A stretch of DNA of 64,000 bases from Cymbidium sinense (Eukaryota > Streptophyta > Magnoliopsida > Asparagales > Orchidaceae), in assembly GCA_021442155.1 (NCBI GenBank), contig CM038214.1, positions 25,321,808 to 25,385,807 on the forward strand, in the 5' to 3' direction. A program made the translations under genes and the position numbers. Shown one piece after another: positions 12,210 through 24,071 of this stretch. How positions within the stretch are numbered: position 1 is the first letter of the stretch; every line of letters starts with the position of its first letter. Under the pieces are notes generated by a model that worked only from the letters and a program-made list of their open reading frames with translations, searched no databases and was not told the DNA's origin.

Positions 12210-12895
12210 AAGAATGAGAAAAACCTTAATGGCAAAAACATCCTTGTCAACTAGGCTCAGTCTAGATCTGGTGGTGGAGGTGAAGGTAGAGGTGATGGTT
12301 ATAGTGGTGGTGGTGGGGATAAGGAGGAGCTTGTGGATATGGAGGTGGTGGTCGGAGCAGTTGTGGTTATGGATGCAGGTGGAGTGGCAAAGGTTACAGC
12401 TGTGGTGGTGGCGGAGGGAGAGATCAAGGATATGATGGTGGATCCCACTACTTGAGCGACCGAGGTAGTTATAACAGAAATAAGAGAAACCCAGAAGAAC
12501 GATCATGGGATATGATGGTGGATTTGTTGCTTATGGAGCCGTGTCCTTATAGTAGAGATGATTCTAGTTATCTAGGATTTTTGATTTACTCTATGCATGC
12601 TCATTTTTTATCCATGTCCCCACATGTGTCATAAAAGACTTGGTGTGTTACTTGTTTAATGAAATCAAAAAGATGAAATGATGAATCTGAATTTGTTCTC
12701 TTTCTTCTATTCATGTGTTGATTTATATAAGATTGAATGATAATGGGTATATAGTCTGGACATCACATGAACATTAGGCATTAGCTAGCCCCAAGGAGGT
12801 CATTTGATTACCTCACTTCCCTAGTTTGTTACTTGGTTGATGAAACAGAAAAGAAGAAATGTGGAATATGAATTTGTTCTCAATGTTAGAAAAAA
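12210..12895 (+). pseudogene. GRP copy 4: long form with duplicated, extended 3'UTR
   Basis: The frame starts KNEKNLNGKNILVN with a TAG at 12252-12254, and a deletion in the GGGG run near 12318 shifts the frame. After the usual UTR end (TGAATTTGTTCTC near 12702) there is no poly(A). Instead about 120 bases of otherwise unseen sequence follow, including TAATGGGTATATAGTCTGG. Then comes a second copy of the last 55 or so bases of the UTR (about 12828-12882) and a short A-run. The UTR also repeats the coding phrase GGATATGATGGTGGAT, as does copy 7. This is a distinct subfamily with a rearranged 3' end. Confidence 0.85.
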
Positions 12896-14877
12896 ACGAA
12901 AACCCTAAACCCTAAATACAAAAACCTGAACCCTAACCTACAACCCTAAACCCTAAACCCTAAACCCCAAACCCTAAACCCTATACCCTAAACCATAAAC
13001 CTTAAAACCCTAAAAACCAAAACTTAAACTAAATAAAACCTAAAAATAAAATAAATAAAAAACCTAAACCTAAATAAAATAAAAACAAAACTAAAATAAA
13101 ATAAATAAAAATCTAAACTAAACCAAAAAAAATAAAATAAAACTAAATAAAATAAAACTAAACATAGAATAAAAATAAAATAAAGTAAAAAAATTAAATA
13201 AGCACTTAAACCTAAAAAATAAACCTAAAAATAAAACCTAAAAATAAATAAAAAATAAAACCTGAACCCTAAACTAAAAAAAACATAAACCTAAAATAAC
13301 TAAAATAAAATAAAATAAAATAAAATAAATAAAACCTAAACGAAAACTTAAAATAAACTAAACTAAAATGCTAAACTAAATAAAATAAAATAAACTAAAA
13401 ATAATTCTAAACCTAAAAAATAAACCTAAAATAAAACCTAAACCTAAACCTAAATAAACCTAAACTAAAAATAAAATAAAATAAACCTAAAAAATAAAAT
13501 AAAATAAATAACCTAAATTAAAATAAATAAAACTAAAATAAATAAACTAAACTAAAAAAATAAAATAAAAAATAAACTAAATAATCTTAATAAGCCAAAA
13601 CCTACTTGGTTTGCATAATTTTCTAAAAGAAAACCTAATAAACCACAACCCTAATCACTGTAAACCTAAAACCTTAAACCCTAAAGCTAAACCCCATCCA
13701 TAAACCTAAACCATAAACCCTAAACTGGGCCCTGGGCCCCAGGCCTAAACCCTCCTTAAACCATCCTACTACCCCCTCTGATGCTGGGCCCTAATGACTC
13801 CTGACCACAGGCCCACCTAAACCTTAAACCCGGACCCCAAACTAAACCTGGGCCTAAATCCACTAGGCCCTAAATCCTGGCTCCTAACTGCCCAACCTAA
13901 ACCCTGGTAACCCTGAACACCCTAAACCTAAAATCCTAAAGCCCTCTGGGCCACTGACCCTAAACTCCCTAAATCTGAGCTGACTCTGGGCCACCTAAAA
14001 ATAAAACTGGGCTGGGACTTTGGGCCACACCACTGACCAGCCAACCCTGAGGCTACCCTAAATCCTTAAAACCCTAAACCCACCAACTGAGCCTCCAAAA
14101 CTAAAAAACCACTAAATAAAATAAAATAAATAAAAACCTAAACATAAATAAATAAAAAAAAAATAAAATAAAACTTAAACTAAAACCTAAACTTAACCCT
14201 AAAAATAAAATTAAATAATAAAATAATAAAATAAAAACTTAAACTAAACTAAAAAATAAAATAAACCTATGAATACAAAAATATAAATAAAATAAAATAA
14301 AATAAAATAAAAACTAAATATAAACCTAAACCTAAATTTAAAAAAATAAAATAAAATAAATCTAATCCTAAATTAAAATAAACTAAACTAATATAAATAG
14401 AACCTAAACCTAAACCAAAACCTAAACCTAAACTAAAAAACAAAACCTAAAAGGAAACCTAAAATAAAAACCTAAAACCTAAACCTAAGAAGATAAATTA
14501 TAAATTATAAATTAAAAATAAAACCTAAACTTAAAAAAAACTCAACTAAAAAATAAACTAAAATAAAAAAACCAAAATAAAAGTAAAAAATAAAATAAAC
14601 TAAAATAAATAAAAAATAAACTAAATAAACCTAAACCTCTGGTTTACTTAATCTTTTTTTTTAAAAAAACATAAACTCTAAATCCTAAACCCTAAACCCT
14701 AAAAAACCCTAAGCCTTAAACCCTAAACCCTAAAAGCATAATCCCTAAACCCAAAATCCTAAAAATAAACCTTGCACTAAGCCCCAACCTAAACCCTAAA
14801 CCCTAAACCCTAAACCTAAACCTAAAGTTACTAAATAAATTAAAAAGTAAACTTAATAAACCTAAACCTAAACCCTA
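12896..14877. repeat. Compound satellite with strong G-shifted patch
   Basis: CCCTAAA block 12896-13015, A-domain to about 13600 with a degenerate boundary near 13605, then a T-domain at 13620-14095 whose second part is dominated by CTGGGCC, CTGACC and GGCCC variants. From 14105 it enters block A copy 2 (A-domain, boundary near 14638, CCCTAAA block, leader). No coding region is visible. Confidence 0.85.
13715..14095. repeat. G-shifted telomere-like patch (CCCTGGG-type)
   Basis: This is one of the two strongest patches in the window. CTGGGCC, CTGAGCC and CTGACC replace CTAAACC, and GC content is far above the surroundings. It starts and stops abruptly against ordinary repeats. Confidence 0.7.
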
Positions 14878-17800
14878 AGAATGGGCAAAACCTTGATGGC
14901 AGGAACATCACCGTCAAGATGGCTCAGTCTAGATCTGGCAGTGGAGATGAAGGCAGAGGCGACGGTTATCACAATGGTGGTGGGGGATCTAGAGGTACAT
15001 AATTAAAATAAAAAATAATTATAAATAAATATAAATAAATAAATAAAAAAAGCCTTAAACCTTATAAACTATAAACTCCCAAACCTATAAACAAACCCAA
15101 ACCATAAACCTAACCTTAAACTCCAAACCTAAACCCAATAACCTAAATTTAAAACCCTAAACCCTAAATCCTAAACCCAAAACCCACAAAACCTAAACCC
15201 TAAATAAACTAAAAATAAACCTAAATTCTAACCCTACCCCTAAACCATAAACCCTAAACCCTAAACCCTAAAACCCTAAACCCTAAACCCAATTATCCCT
15301 AAATCCTAAACCATAAAACCCTAAACCCAAAAGCCTAAACCCTAACCCTAAGCTAACACTAAACCCCAATCCCTGAAGCCTAAAAACCTTTAATCATAAC
15401 CCTAAACCCTAAACTCTAAAATCCTAAACCCTAAAACCCTAAACCTTAAACCCTAAACACTAACCCTAAAACCCAAAACCCTAAAAACCAAAAAACCTAA
15501 ACATAAACTAAATAAAACCTAAAAAAATCCTAAACTAAAAGATAAACTTAAACTAAAAAATAAGATAAAATAAACTAAAATAAAATGAATTAAAACCTAA
15601 ACAAAACTAAAAAATAAAATTAACCTATGAATAGAAAGCTTAAATAAAATAAAAACTAAACTTAAAATAAAAATGAAATAAACCTAAAATAAAACAAAAT
15701 AAAAACCAAAACCTAAAAATAAATAAAAATAAAAACCTAAACCCTAAACTAAAAAATAAAACCTAAGACTAAAATAGAAATAAAATAAATATAAACCTAA
15801 AATAAAATAAACCAAACTAAAATAAATAAAACCTAAACTTAAACCTAAAATAAACTAAACCCTAAATTATATAAAATAAAATATACTAAAAAATAAACCT
15901 AAACCTAAACTAAAAAAATAAAACATAAAAGTAAACATAAAATTAAAACTTAAACAAATAAAATAAAAACCTAAACCTAAACTTGAAAATGAAAAATAAA
16001 ACTTAAACATAAAAAATAAAATAAAAATAAAACCGAACTAAAAAAATAAACATAAATGTAAACCTAAACATAAAAAATAAACAAAAATAAAAAACATCAA
16101 CCCTAAACCCTAAACCAAACATTTGTACCCTAAACTAAAACCTGAACTCTAAACTTAAAACATAAATGCTAAACCCTAAACTCTAAACCCTAGAAATCCA
16201 AAACCCTACACCTTAAACCCTAAAAAATTAAACCCTAAACCCTAAACCATAAAACCTAAACCCTAAACCCTAAATCCTAAACCCAAAAAAAAAATAATAA
16301 TAAAAGCCTTAAACGCTAAACCCTAAACCCTAATCCCTAAAAAGTTAAAAACATAAACCTAAACTAAATAAAACCCTAAACCTTAAACCTAAACCCTAAA
16401 CCCTAAACCCTAAACTCTAAACCCTAAATAAAAAGAAACAAAAGCCCTAAACCCTAAACCCTAAACCCTAAATACTAAATCCTAAATCCTCAAAAGCTAA
16501 AAATCTAAACCTAAACTAAATAAAAGCTAAAAAAATAAGAAAACCTAAACAAAAATAAAATAAAAAAATAAAAATAAAGAAAAGCATAAATTAAATCATA
16601 AACCTAAACGTAAAAAGATTATAAAATAAAAAATAAAAACTAAACTAAATAAAAAAATAACAACCTAAATAAAACTAAAAAAATAAAAAACCTAAACAAA
16701 ATAAAAGTAAACTTAAAATAAAAACAAAATAAACCTAAAGTAAAATAATATAAAAATTGAATAAAAATCTAAAACTAAATAATTAACATAAAAATAAAAC
16801 ATAAAAATAAATAAAAAATAAAACCTAAACCCTAAACTAAAAAAAAATCTAAACTTAAATCAAAACTAAGATAAACTAAAAAAAATAAATATAAAATAAA
16901 ATAAATAAAACTAAACCTACCAGTTTACTTAATTTAAAAATAAAAAAATTTTAAAAAATCATAAACCTAAACCCTAAACCCTAAAACAAACATTAAATCC
17001 TAAAGTTTAAACCCTAAACCAACAACCCTAAACCCTAAAACCCTAAACTTTAACTCTAAACCCTAAACCCTAAACCCTAAACCATAAAACTTTAAATGCT
17101 AAAGTCCAAACCCTAAATTCTAAAACCTACAACCTTAAACCCTAAAACCTAAACCCTAAAACCTAAACATTAAACCCTAAAAACCTAAAAACCTAAACCT
17201 AAATTAAATAAAACCTAAAAATAAAATAAATAAATAAAACCTAAACCTAAATAAAAATAAATTAAAAATCAAGGCTTAAATCGAACCTTAAACCTAAAAA
17301 TAAAATATAATAAAAAATAGAAACTAAACACAAATAAAATAAATAAAAAGCTAAACTAAACTAAAAAAATAAAATAAACCTAAAATAAAAAACCAAAATA
17401 AAATAAAAACTAAACATAAAATAAAAAGAAAATAAACCTAAAATAAAATAAAATAAAAGCTTAATAAAAACCTAAACTTAAAAAATAAACCTAAAAATAA
17501 ATAAAAAATAGAACATAAACCCTAAACTAAAAAAAATAAAACCTAAATAAAAATAAAATAAATCTAAATCTAAACTAAGATAAATAAAACTATAATAAAT
17601 AAAACCTAAACCTAAACCTAAAATAAACTAAACCTAAACCCTAAACTAAATAAAATAAAATTAACTAAAAATAACCTATACCAAAACTAAAAAATAAAAC
17701 TAAAAATAAATCAAATATGAAATCCTAAAACCTAAAATATAATAAAATAAAAACCTAAACATAAAAATAAAAAATAAAACCTAAACCTGAAAAATAAAAA

Positions 17801-18010
17801 TAAAAATAAAACTAAACTAAAAATTAAATGTAAACTTAATCTAAACTGAAAAAAATAAACTAAAATAAAAAACCTAAACTAAAATTATTAAACTAAACAA
17901 AATAAAATTAAAAAATAAACCTAAATAAAAATAAAAAAATAATATAAATGAAATAAATAAAAAAGAAACTAAATAAACCTAAACCTGCAAGTTTACTTAA
18001 TTTAAGAAAA
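14105..18010. repeat. Segmental duplication block A, copy 2
   Basis: Partner of 1790-5450 by the landmarks listed there. In this copy the T-domain aligned with 2880-3085 keeps ordinary CCCTAAACC spelling. The block ends near a boundary motif and T-domain (17985-18120), where it joins sequence matching 9640 onward. Confidence 0.75.
14878..14997 (+). pseudogene. GRP copy 5: 5' part only, 3'-truncated
   Basis: It begins AAGAATGGGCAAAACC and runs through ITVKMAQSRSGSGDEGRGDGYHNGGGGS in one open frame (14878 to about 14985). It then breaks at GATCTAGAGGTACATAA into A-rich repeat. It is the duplicate of copy 1 with fewer mutations. There is no stop codon of its own and no UTR. Confidence 0.85.
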
Positions 18011-18372
18011 AAAACCCTAAACCCTAAACTCTAAACCCAAAAACTAACCCTAAACCCTAAACTTACAACCCTAAACCTAAAAATCCTAAACCTAAACCTA
18101 AACTCTAAACTCTAAAACCCTAAACTAACCTTAAACCTACCAGTTTACCTAATTAAAAAAAATCCTAAACCCTAAGCTAACCCTAAACCCTAAACCATAA
18201 ACCATAAAAACCTCTACACCCAAAACCCTAAACCCTAAAAGTATAAACTATAAAATCCTAAACCCTAAACCCTAACACCTAAACCTTAAAGGAAAACCTA
18301 AAGTAACTAAATAAATTAGAAAATAAACCTAAACCCCAAAACCTAATAAACCTAAACATAAACCTAAACCAT
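14998..18372. repeat. Compound satellite, several units
   Basis: A- and T-domains with boundary motifs near 16920, 17988 and 18138. Around 16125-16165 the sequence normally found just downstream of a GRP poly(A) (CTAAACTAAAACCTGAAC) is present with no GRP body, which suggests a lost copy. The block A/block B junction lies between about 18010 and 18128. No gene is visible. Confidence 0.85.
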
Positions 18373-18861
18373 AAGAATGGGAAGAACCCTGGCAGCAAGA
18401 ACGTCACCGTCAACCAGGCTAAATCTAGATATTATGGTGGAGGTGAAGGTGAAGGCGACAATTATCGCAGTGGTGATGGGGATCTAGAGGTGGTGGTGGA
18501 TATGGAGGTGGTGGTCAAAGCAGTGGTGGTCATGGAGCCGGGAGGAGCGATGGAGGTTACAACCATGGTGGCGGCGGAGGGAGAAATCAAGGATATGATG
18601 GTGCATCTCGCTACTAGAGAAGCTAGTGGTTCTGATGGGAACTATAGAAACTGAAGAATAGTTAATCTGATCTGCTGCTTATGGAACTGTGTCTTTACAT
18701 TAGAGACGGTTCTAGTTATCTAGGGTTTTTGATTTGCTCTAGGTATGCTCATTTTTTATCTATGTCGTCACTTCTGTCTTAGAAAACTTGGTGTGTTACT
18801 TGGTTGATGAAATTGAAAAGAAGAAATATTGAATCTGAATTTATTCTATGTTAAAAAAAAC
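18373..18861 (+). pseudogene. GRP copy 6: full-length retrocopy, frameshifted
   Basis: It reads KNGKNPGSKNVTVNQAKSRYYGGGEGEGDNYRSGD from 18373. A one-base loss in the GGGGG run near 18480 then puts the rest of the Gly tail out of frame. The UTR is complete and ends in poly(A) at about 18853-18861. It lacks the in-frame TGA that its duplicate, copy 3, carries at the YYG position, so that stop arose after the duplication. Confidence 0.88.
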
Positions 18862-20627
18862 CAAATCTTTAAACCCTAAACTATAACCTAAAACCTAACC
18901 CTAAAACCTAAACCCAAAACTTTAAACCATAAAAATCCTAAACCTTAAACCCTAAACTTAAAACCCAAAAAAAACTCTCAACCCTAAACCCTAAACTAAT
19001 CCTAAACATTAAACCCTAAAAAGCTAAAAACCTAAACCTAAACTAAATAAAACTAAAAATAAAATAAAAAACATAAAAAATAAACTAAAATAAAAAACCT
19101 AAACTAAAATATTCAAACATAAAATGAATAAATTATAAATAAAAATAAGAAAATAAACTTAAATAAATATATAAAGTAATATAAATAAACCTAAACCAAT
19201 CAGTTTAATTAATTATTTTAAAAAAACCCTAAACCCTAAACCCTGAGCCTGAGCCACTATCCTAATCTGCTCTTCACCACTCACTACCTGGGCCTCCATG
19301 ACCTAGGCCCTAGGCCACTCCACTGACCTGAGTCAAACCTGAACTCCCTTAGCTTAGGCCCACTGACCCTAAGGCCAGCTTTAGAACCACTGAGCCCTGG
19401 GCTGAGCCCTGGGCCTGGTAGCCATTCTGGCCCTGACCCTAAACCCTGGGCCAAACCCTGGTTCTGGGCCACACCTAAACCCAAACCTAAAGGCTGATAA
19501 ACTCCACCACTGGCCCTAACCCTGACTGGGTTGACCCTTAAATCCAATCCTGAGCCCCCCTAAATCATGACCCTGACCCTAAAACCTCAAAATTAAACCT
19601 AAATTTAATATTGCTTAAAATAAATAATTAAAAAAAATCTAAACCTAAACTTAAAAATAAAATAAAATAAAGTTAAATAAAATAAATGAAAAGCAAAAGT
19701 AAACTAAAAAATAACATAAGCTAAAGAATAAAAAACCTAAATAAAATAAAAAATAAACATAAAATAAAAATGAAATAAACCTAATATAAAAAATAAAAGT
19801 AAATAATAACCTAAACCTAAAAAATAAACCTAAAATAAAAACTAAAAATAAATAGAAAATAAAACCTAAACCATAAACTATAAAAAAACATAAACATAAA
19901 ATAAAAATAAAATAAACAAAATAAAATAAACCTAAACTAACATAAACTAAAATAAATAAAACCAAAACGTAAACCTAAAATAAACTAAACCTAAACCTAA
20001 AATTAAACTAAATTAAATAAAAGAATCTTAAAATAAACTTAAACTTAAATTAAAAACTAAAACCTAAAAATAAAACCTAAAATAAAAACTTAAAACCTAA
20101 ACCTAAGAAAATAAAATAAAAACCTAAACCCAAACCTTTAAAAAAAATAAAACCTAAACCTAAAAATAAAATAAAAATAAAACACAACTAAAAAATAAAC
20201 CTAAACCTAAACCTAAACTTAAAAAATAAACTAAAATAGAAAACCTAAACTAAATAAATAAACCTAAAATATATAAGCTAAACTAAATAAAATTAAAATA
20301 AACCTAAATAAAATAAAATTGGTAAACTAAAATAAATATAAAAAATATACTAGATAAAGATAAACTTAATTCTTTACTCATTTAAAAAAAATGTAAACCT
20401 TAAATCCTAAACTCTAAACTCTAAACCCTAAGCCCTAAACCCTAAACCTACAACTCTAAACCCTAAACCATAAATCATAAATTCTAAAAAAAACCCTAAA
20501 CTCTAAACCCTAAACACAAACCCTAAACCCTAACCTTAAACCCTAAACCCTAAACCCCAAACCCTAAACTGAAACCTAATGTATCTAAATAAATTAAAAA
20601 TTAAACCTAAACCTAAACCTAAACCCT
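18862..20627. repeat. Compound satellite between GRP copies 6 and 7
   Basis: CCCTAAA block, short A-domain (19030-19195), boundary near 19202, strongly G-shifted T-domain (19240-19580), A-domain (19590-20360), CCCTAAA block and leader. The open frame on minus at 19284-19547 is a by-product of the G-rich patch and matches no protein family I know. Confidence 0.85.
19240..19580. repeat. G-shifted telomere-like patch (CCCTGGG-type)
   Basis: Dense CTGGGCC, CTGAGCC and CTGACC variants. The aligned stretch in the other copy of block B (about 10775-11110) is spelled mainly with CTAAACC, so the G-shift differs between two copies of the same duplicated DNA. Confidence 0.7.
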
Positions 20628-21135
20628 AAGAATGAGAAGAACCTTAATGGCAAAAACATCCTTGTCAACCAGGCTCAGTCTAGATCTGGAGGTGGAGGTG
20701 AAGGCAGAGGTGATGGTTATCATAGTGGTGGTGGGGGATATGGAGGAGCTGGTGGATTTGGAGGTGGGGGTCGGAGCAGTTGTGGTTATGGATGTTGGTG
20801 GAGTGGCAAAGGTTACAACTGTGGTGGTGGCAGAGGGAGAGATCAAGAATATGATGGTAGATCCCACTACTTGAGAGGCTGAGGTGATTCTAACAAAAAT
20901 AAGAGAAATAGAAGAACAATCGCAGGATATGATGGTGGATTTGCTGCATATGGAGCTGTGTCCTTATAGTAGAGATGATTTTGGTTATCTAGGCTTTTTG
21001 ATTTGCTCTATGCGTGCTCATTTTTTATCTATGTCCCAACTTGTGCCATAAAAAACTTGCTGTGTTACTTGTTTGATCAAATCAAAAAGAAGAAATGTTG
21101 AATCTGAATTTATTCTATGTTAAAAAATAAAAAAA
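20628..21135 (+). pseudogene. GRP copy 7: best-preserved reading frame
   Basis: From 20628 the GR-RBP frame stays open for 84 codons: KNEKNLNGKNILVNQAQSR, then a Gly/Tyr/Arg tail, ending SHYLRG at a TGA (20880-20882), about ten codons before the usual end. There are no frameshifts and no internal stop, but also no in-frame ATG and no RRM core. The 3'UTR follows, with a second GGATATGATGGTGGAT as in copy 4, and an A-rich tail ends near 21135. A protein product is not expected unless a transcript supplies a start. Confidence 0.88.
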
Positions 21136-22234
21136 GTTAATAACCCTAAATCCTAAACTAAAACCTGAGCTCTAAACTTAAAACCTAAACCCTAAACCCT
21201 AAACCCTAAACCCTAAACTCTAAATCCTAAACCCTAAAATTGAAACACTAAACCCTAAACCCTAAATCCTAAACCATAAACCCCAAACCCTAAACCCTAA
21301 ACCCTAAACTAACCTAAAGCCTTAACCTTAAAAAGCTAAACACCTAAACCTAAACTAAATAAAACATAAAAATAAACTTAATAAATAAACCTAAACCAGA
21401 ATAAAATAAAATAAATAAAATAACTAAAATATAAATTAAAACCATAAACTAAAAAAAACCCAAACATAAAATAATAAAAAATCAACCTAAACCTAAAATT
21501 AAATAAACTAAACTAAAGTAAATAAAACCTAAACCTAAACCTATAAATAAACTAAACCTAAACCTAAACTAAAATAAAATTAAACTAAACCTAAACTAAA
21601 ATAAAACCTAAAATGAACCTAAAATAAAACCTAAAACATAAAACAAAAAATAGATAAAAAAAAATAAACTAAACTAAAAATAAACTAAAAGAGCTTAATC
21701 TAAAATAAATAAACTAAATTAATTAAAACTAAAAATAAACCTAAATCAGATTAAAAAAATAAAATAAACTAAAATAAATGTAAAAATAAACTAAATAAAC
21801 CTAAACCTACTAGTTTATTTAATTTAAAAATAATAATTCAAAAAAACCCTAAACTCCAAAAAAAACCCCAAACCCTAAACCCTAAACCCATAAACCCTAA
21901 CTAACCTAAACCCTAAACTACCACCCTCAACTAAACCCTAAACCCTAAACCCTAAACTTACAACCCTAAACCCAAAACCTTAAACCTTAAAAATCCCTTA
22001 ACCTTAAACCCTAAACCCTAAACCCTAAACACTAAACCCTAAACCCTAAACTAACTGTAAACACTAAACCATAAACCCTAAACCCTAAACCTTGAACCCC
22101 AAACCCTAAACCCTAAACCTTAAACCAGCCCTAACCCTAAACCCTAAACTTTAAACCCTAAATCCCTAATCCCTAAACTTTAAACTTACCCAAAACCCTA
22201 AAACTTAATAAACCAAAACCTAAACCTAAACCCT
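21136..22234. repeat. Compound satellite between GRP copies 7 and 8
   Basis: CCCTAAA block 21136-21330, starting with the flank CTAAACTAAAACCTGAGC. A-domain 21345-21805 (shorter than usual), boundary at about 21810-21825, CCCTAAA block 21845-22200 and a short leader. No gene is visible. Confidence 0.87.
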
Positions 22235-22717
22235 AAGAATGAGCAGAATCTTGTTGGTAGGAACATCACCGTCAGTCTAGATATGACGATGGAGGTGAAG
22301 GGGGATGCAATGATTATTGCATTAGTGGTGGGGGATTTGGAGGTGCTGGTGGATATGGAAGTGGTGGTCAATGTAATGGTGGTTATTGAGGCAGGAGGAG
22401 TGACGGAGGATACAGCCGTGGTGGTGGTGGAGAGAGAGATCAGGGATTTGATGGTGGAACCCACTAATCGAGAGCCGGGGTGGTTCTAATGGGAACTGGA
22501 GAAATAGAAGAACAGTTGATCCGAGCTGCTGCCTATGGAACATTATCTTTATAGTAGAGACGGTTCTAGTTACCTAGGGTTTTTGATTTACTCTATGCGT
22601 GCTCATTTGTTATCTATGTTATCGACTTGTGTCTAAGAAAACTTGGTGTGTTACTTGGTTGACGAAATTCAAAAGAAAAAAATGTTGAATATGAATTTGT
22701 TCTCTATTAAAAAAAAT
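22235..22717 (+). pseudogene. GRP copy 8: full-length retrocopy, internal deletion
   Basis: It begins KNEQNLVGRNITV. It then lacks the AACCAGGCT segment (NQA), which shifts the frame from about 22275. The remaining Gly tail is recognisable in another frame, the UTR is complete, and the poly(A) is at about 22709-22717. The long open frames on both strands here are frame shadows of GGN repeats. Confidence 0.87.
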
Positions 22718-24071
22718 AATCTTAAACCTAAAATTAAACCTAAAATCTAAACCTAAAAAAATAAAATATGAAGCTAAACGTAAACCTAAAAATTAAAAAT
22801 AATACCTAAACTTAAAAAATAAAATATAACTAAACTAAACAAAAAATAAACCTAAACCTAAACATAAACCTATAAAATAAACTAAAATAAAAACCTAAAC
22901 TAAAATAAATAAACCTAAAATAAATAAACTAAACTAAATAAAAAATAAAAATAAACCTAAACAAAAATAAATAATAAAATAAACTAAAATAAATAAAAAA
23001 TAAACTAAAAATGCTAAACCTTCTAGTTTCCTTAATTTTAAAAAAAAAAAATAAAATAAAAAATAACCCTAACCCTAAACCCTAAACCATAAAGCCAAAA
23101 GCTCTAAACCCTAAACCACAAACCTAAAACCCCAACCTAATCCCTAATCCTAATCCCATCCTAAACCCTAAAACCTAAACTAAACCCTAAACCTAGCCAT
23201 CATAAAATAAACCCTAAACCTAAAACTAAACCTAAACTAACCTAAAATAAAATAAATAAAAAAAACATAAACCAAAATAAAATAAAATAAATAGATAAAT
23301 TAAAACCTAAACCTAAACCACACCTAAAAAGAAATTGAAATAATTAATAAAAACTAAATTAAAAGAAAATAAATAAAAACCTAAACTAAACTAAAAAATT
23401 TAAAAAACCTAAATAAAATAAAAACAAAACCAAAAATATAAATTAAAAAAAAATTTAAAACTAAATAAAAACCTAAACCTAAATAATAAACCTAAAAACC
23501 AAATAAATATAACCTAAACTAAACCTAAATAAAATAAACTAACATAAATAAACTAAATAATATAAAATAAACTAAAACTAAACCTAAACTTAAACTAAAA
23601 AATAAAACTAAAAAATAAACCTTAAAAAAAAACCTAAAAATGACAAAAAAAAATTAACTAAAAACCTAAACCTAATCCTAAACTAAAAAAATAAAACCTA
23701 AACCTAAAAAATAAAATGAAAATAAAAATAAACTAAAAAATAAACCTAAACATGTACCTAAAATTAAAAAATAAAATAAAGCAACCTTAAATAAATAAAC
23801 TAAATGAAATAAACATAAAAATAAAGCTAAATAAAAATAAAAATGAAATAAGCTAAAAAAAATAAGAAATAAAACCCTAAACCCTAAATCCTAAAACTAA
23901 TCTTAAGCTCTAAACTCTAGACCCTAAATCCTAAACTAACCCTAGACCCTAAACCCTAAACCCTAAATCCTAAAACCTAAACACTAAACCCTATCCCTAA
24001 CCATAAACCCTAAACTCTAAACTAACCCTAGACCCTAAAAACTAATAAACCTGAACCTAAACCTAAACCTT
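22718..24071. repeat. Compound satellite between GRP copies 8 and 9
   Basis: Unusually, A-domain sequence follows the poly(A) directly (22720-23035) with almost no CCCTAAA block. A boundary-like motif is near 23024, a CCCTAAA block at 23060-23220, an A-domain to about 23870, then a CCCTAAA block and the end of the leader. No gene is visible. Confidence 0.85.

Larger units (their letters stand above)
9640..12710. repeat. Segmental duplication block B, copy 1
   Basis: This block matches 18128-21120. It shares the string AAAACCTCTACACCC (about 9719 and 18208), the GRP copies at 9871 and 18373, a short A-domain, a heavily diverged T-domain (10725-11125 and 19205-19580), a full A-domain, and the GRP copies at 12210 and 20628. 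The offset is about 8.4-8.5 kb, against about 12.5 kb for block A, so about 4.2 kb (5.45-9.64) is absent between the blocks in the second copy. Confidence 0.75.
18128..21120. repeat. Segmental duplication block B, copy 2
   Basis: Partner of 9640-12710. It contains GRP copies 6 and 7, the diverged T-domain 19205-19580 and the intervening A-domain in the same order. Copy 7 lacks the extended 3'UTR of its partner copy 4, so that extension postdates the duplication or was lost here. Confidence 0.75.

Noticed and set aside
19284..19547. Gly/Pro/Leu-rich minus ORF in the G-shifted patch
   Set aside because: It is explained by the CCCTGGG repeat spelling; there is no domain and it is not conserved in the duplicate block.
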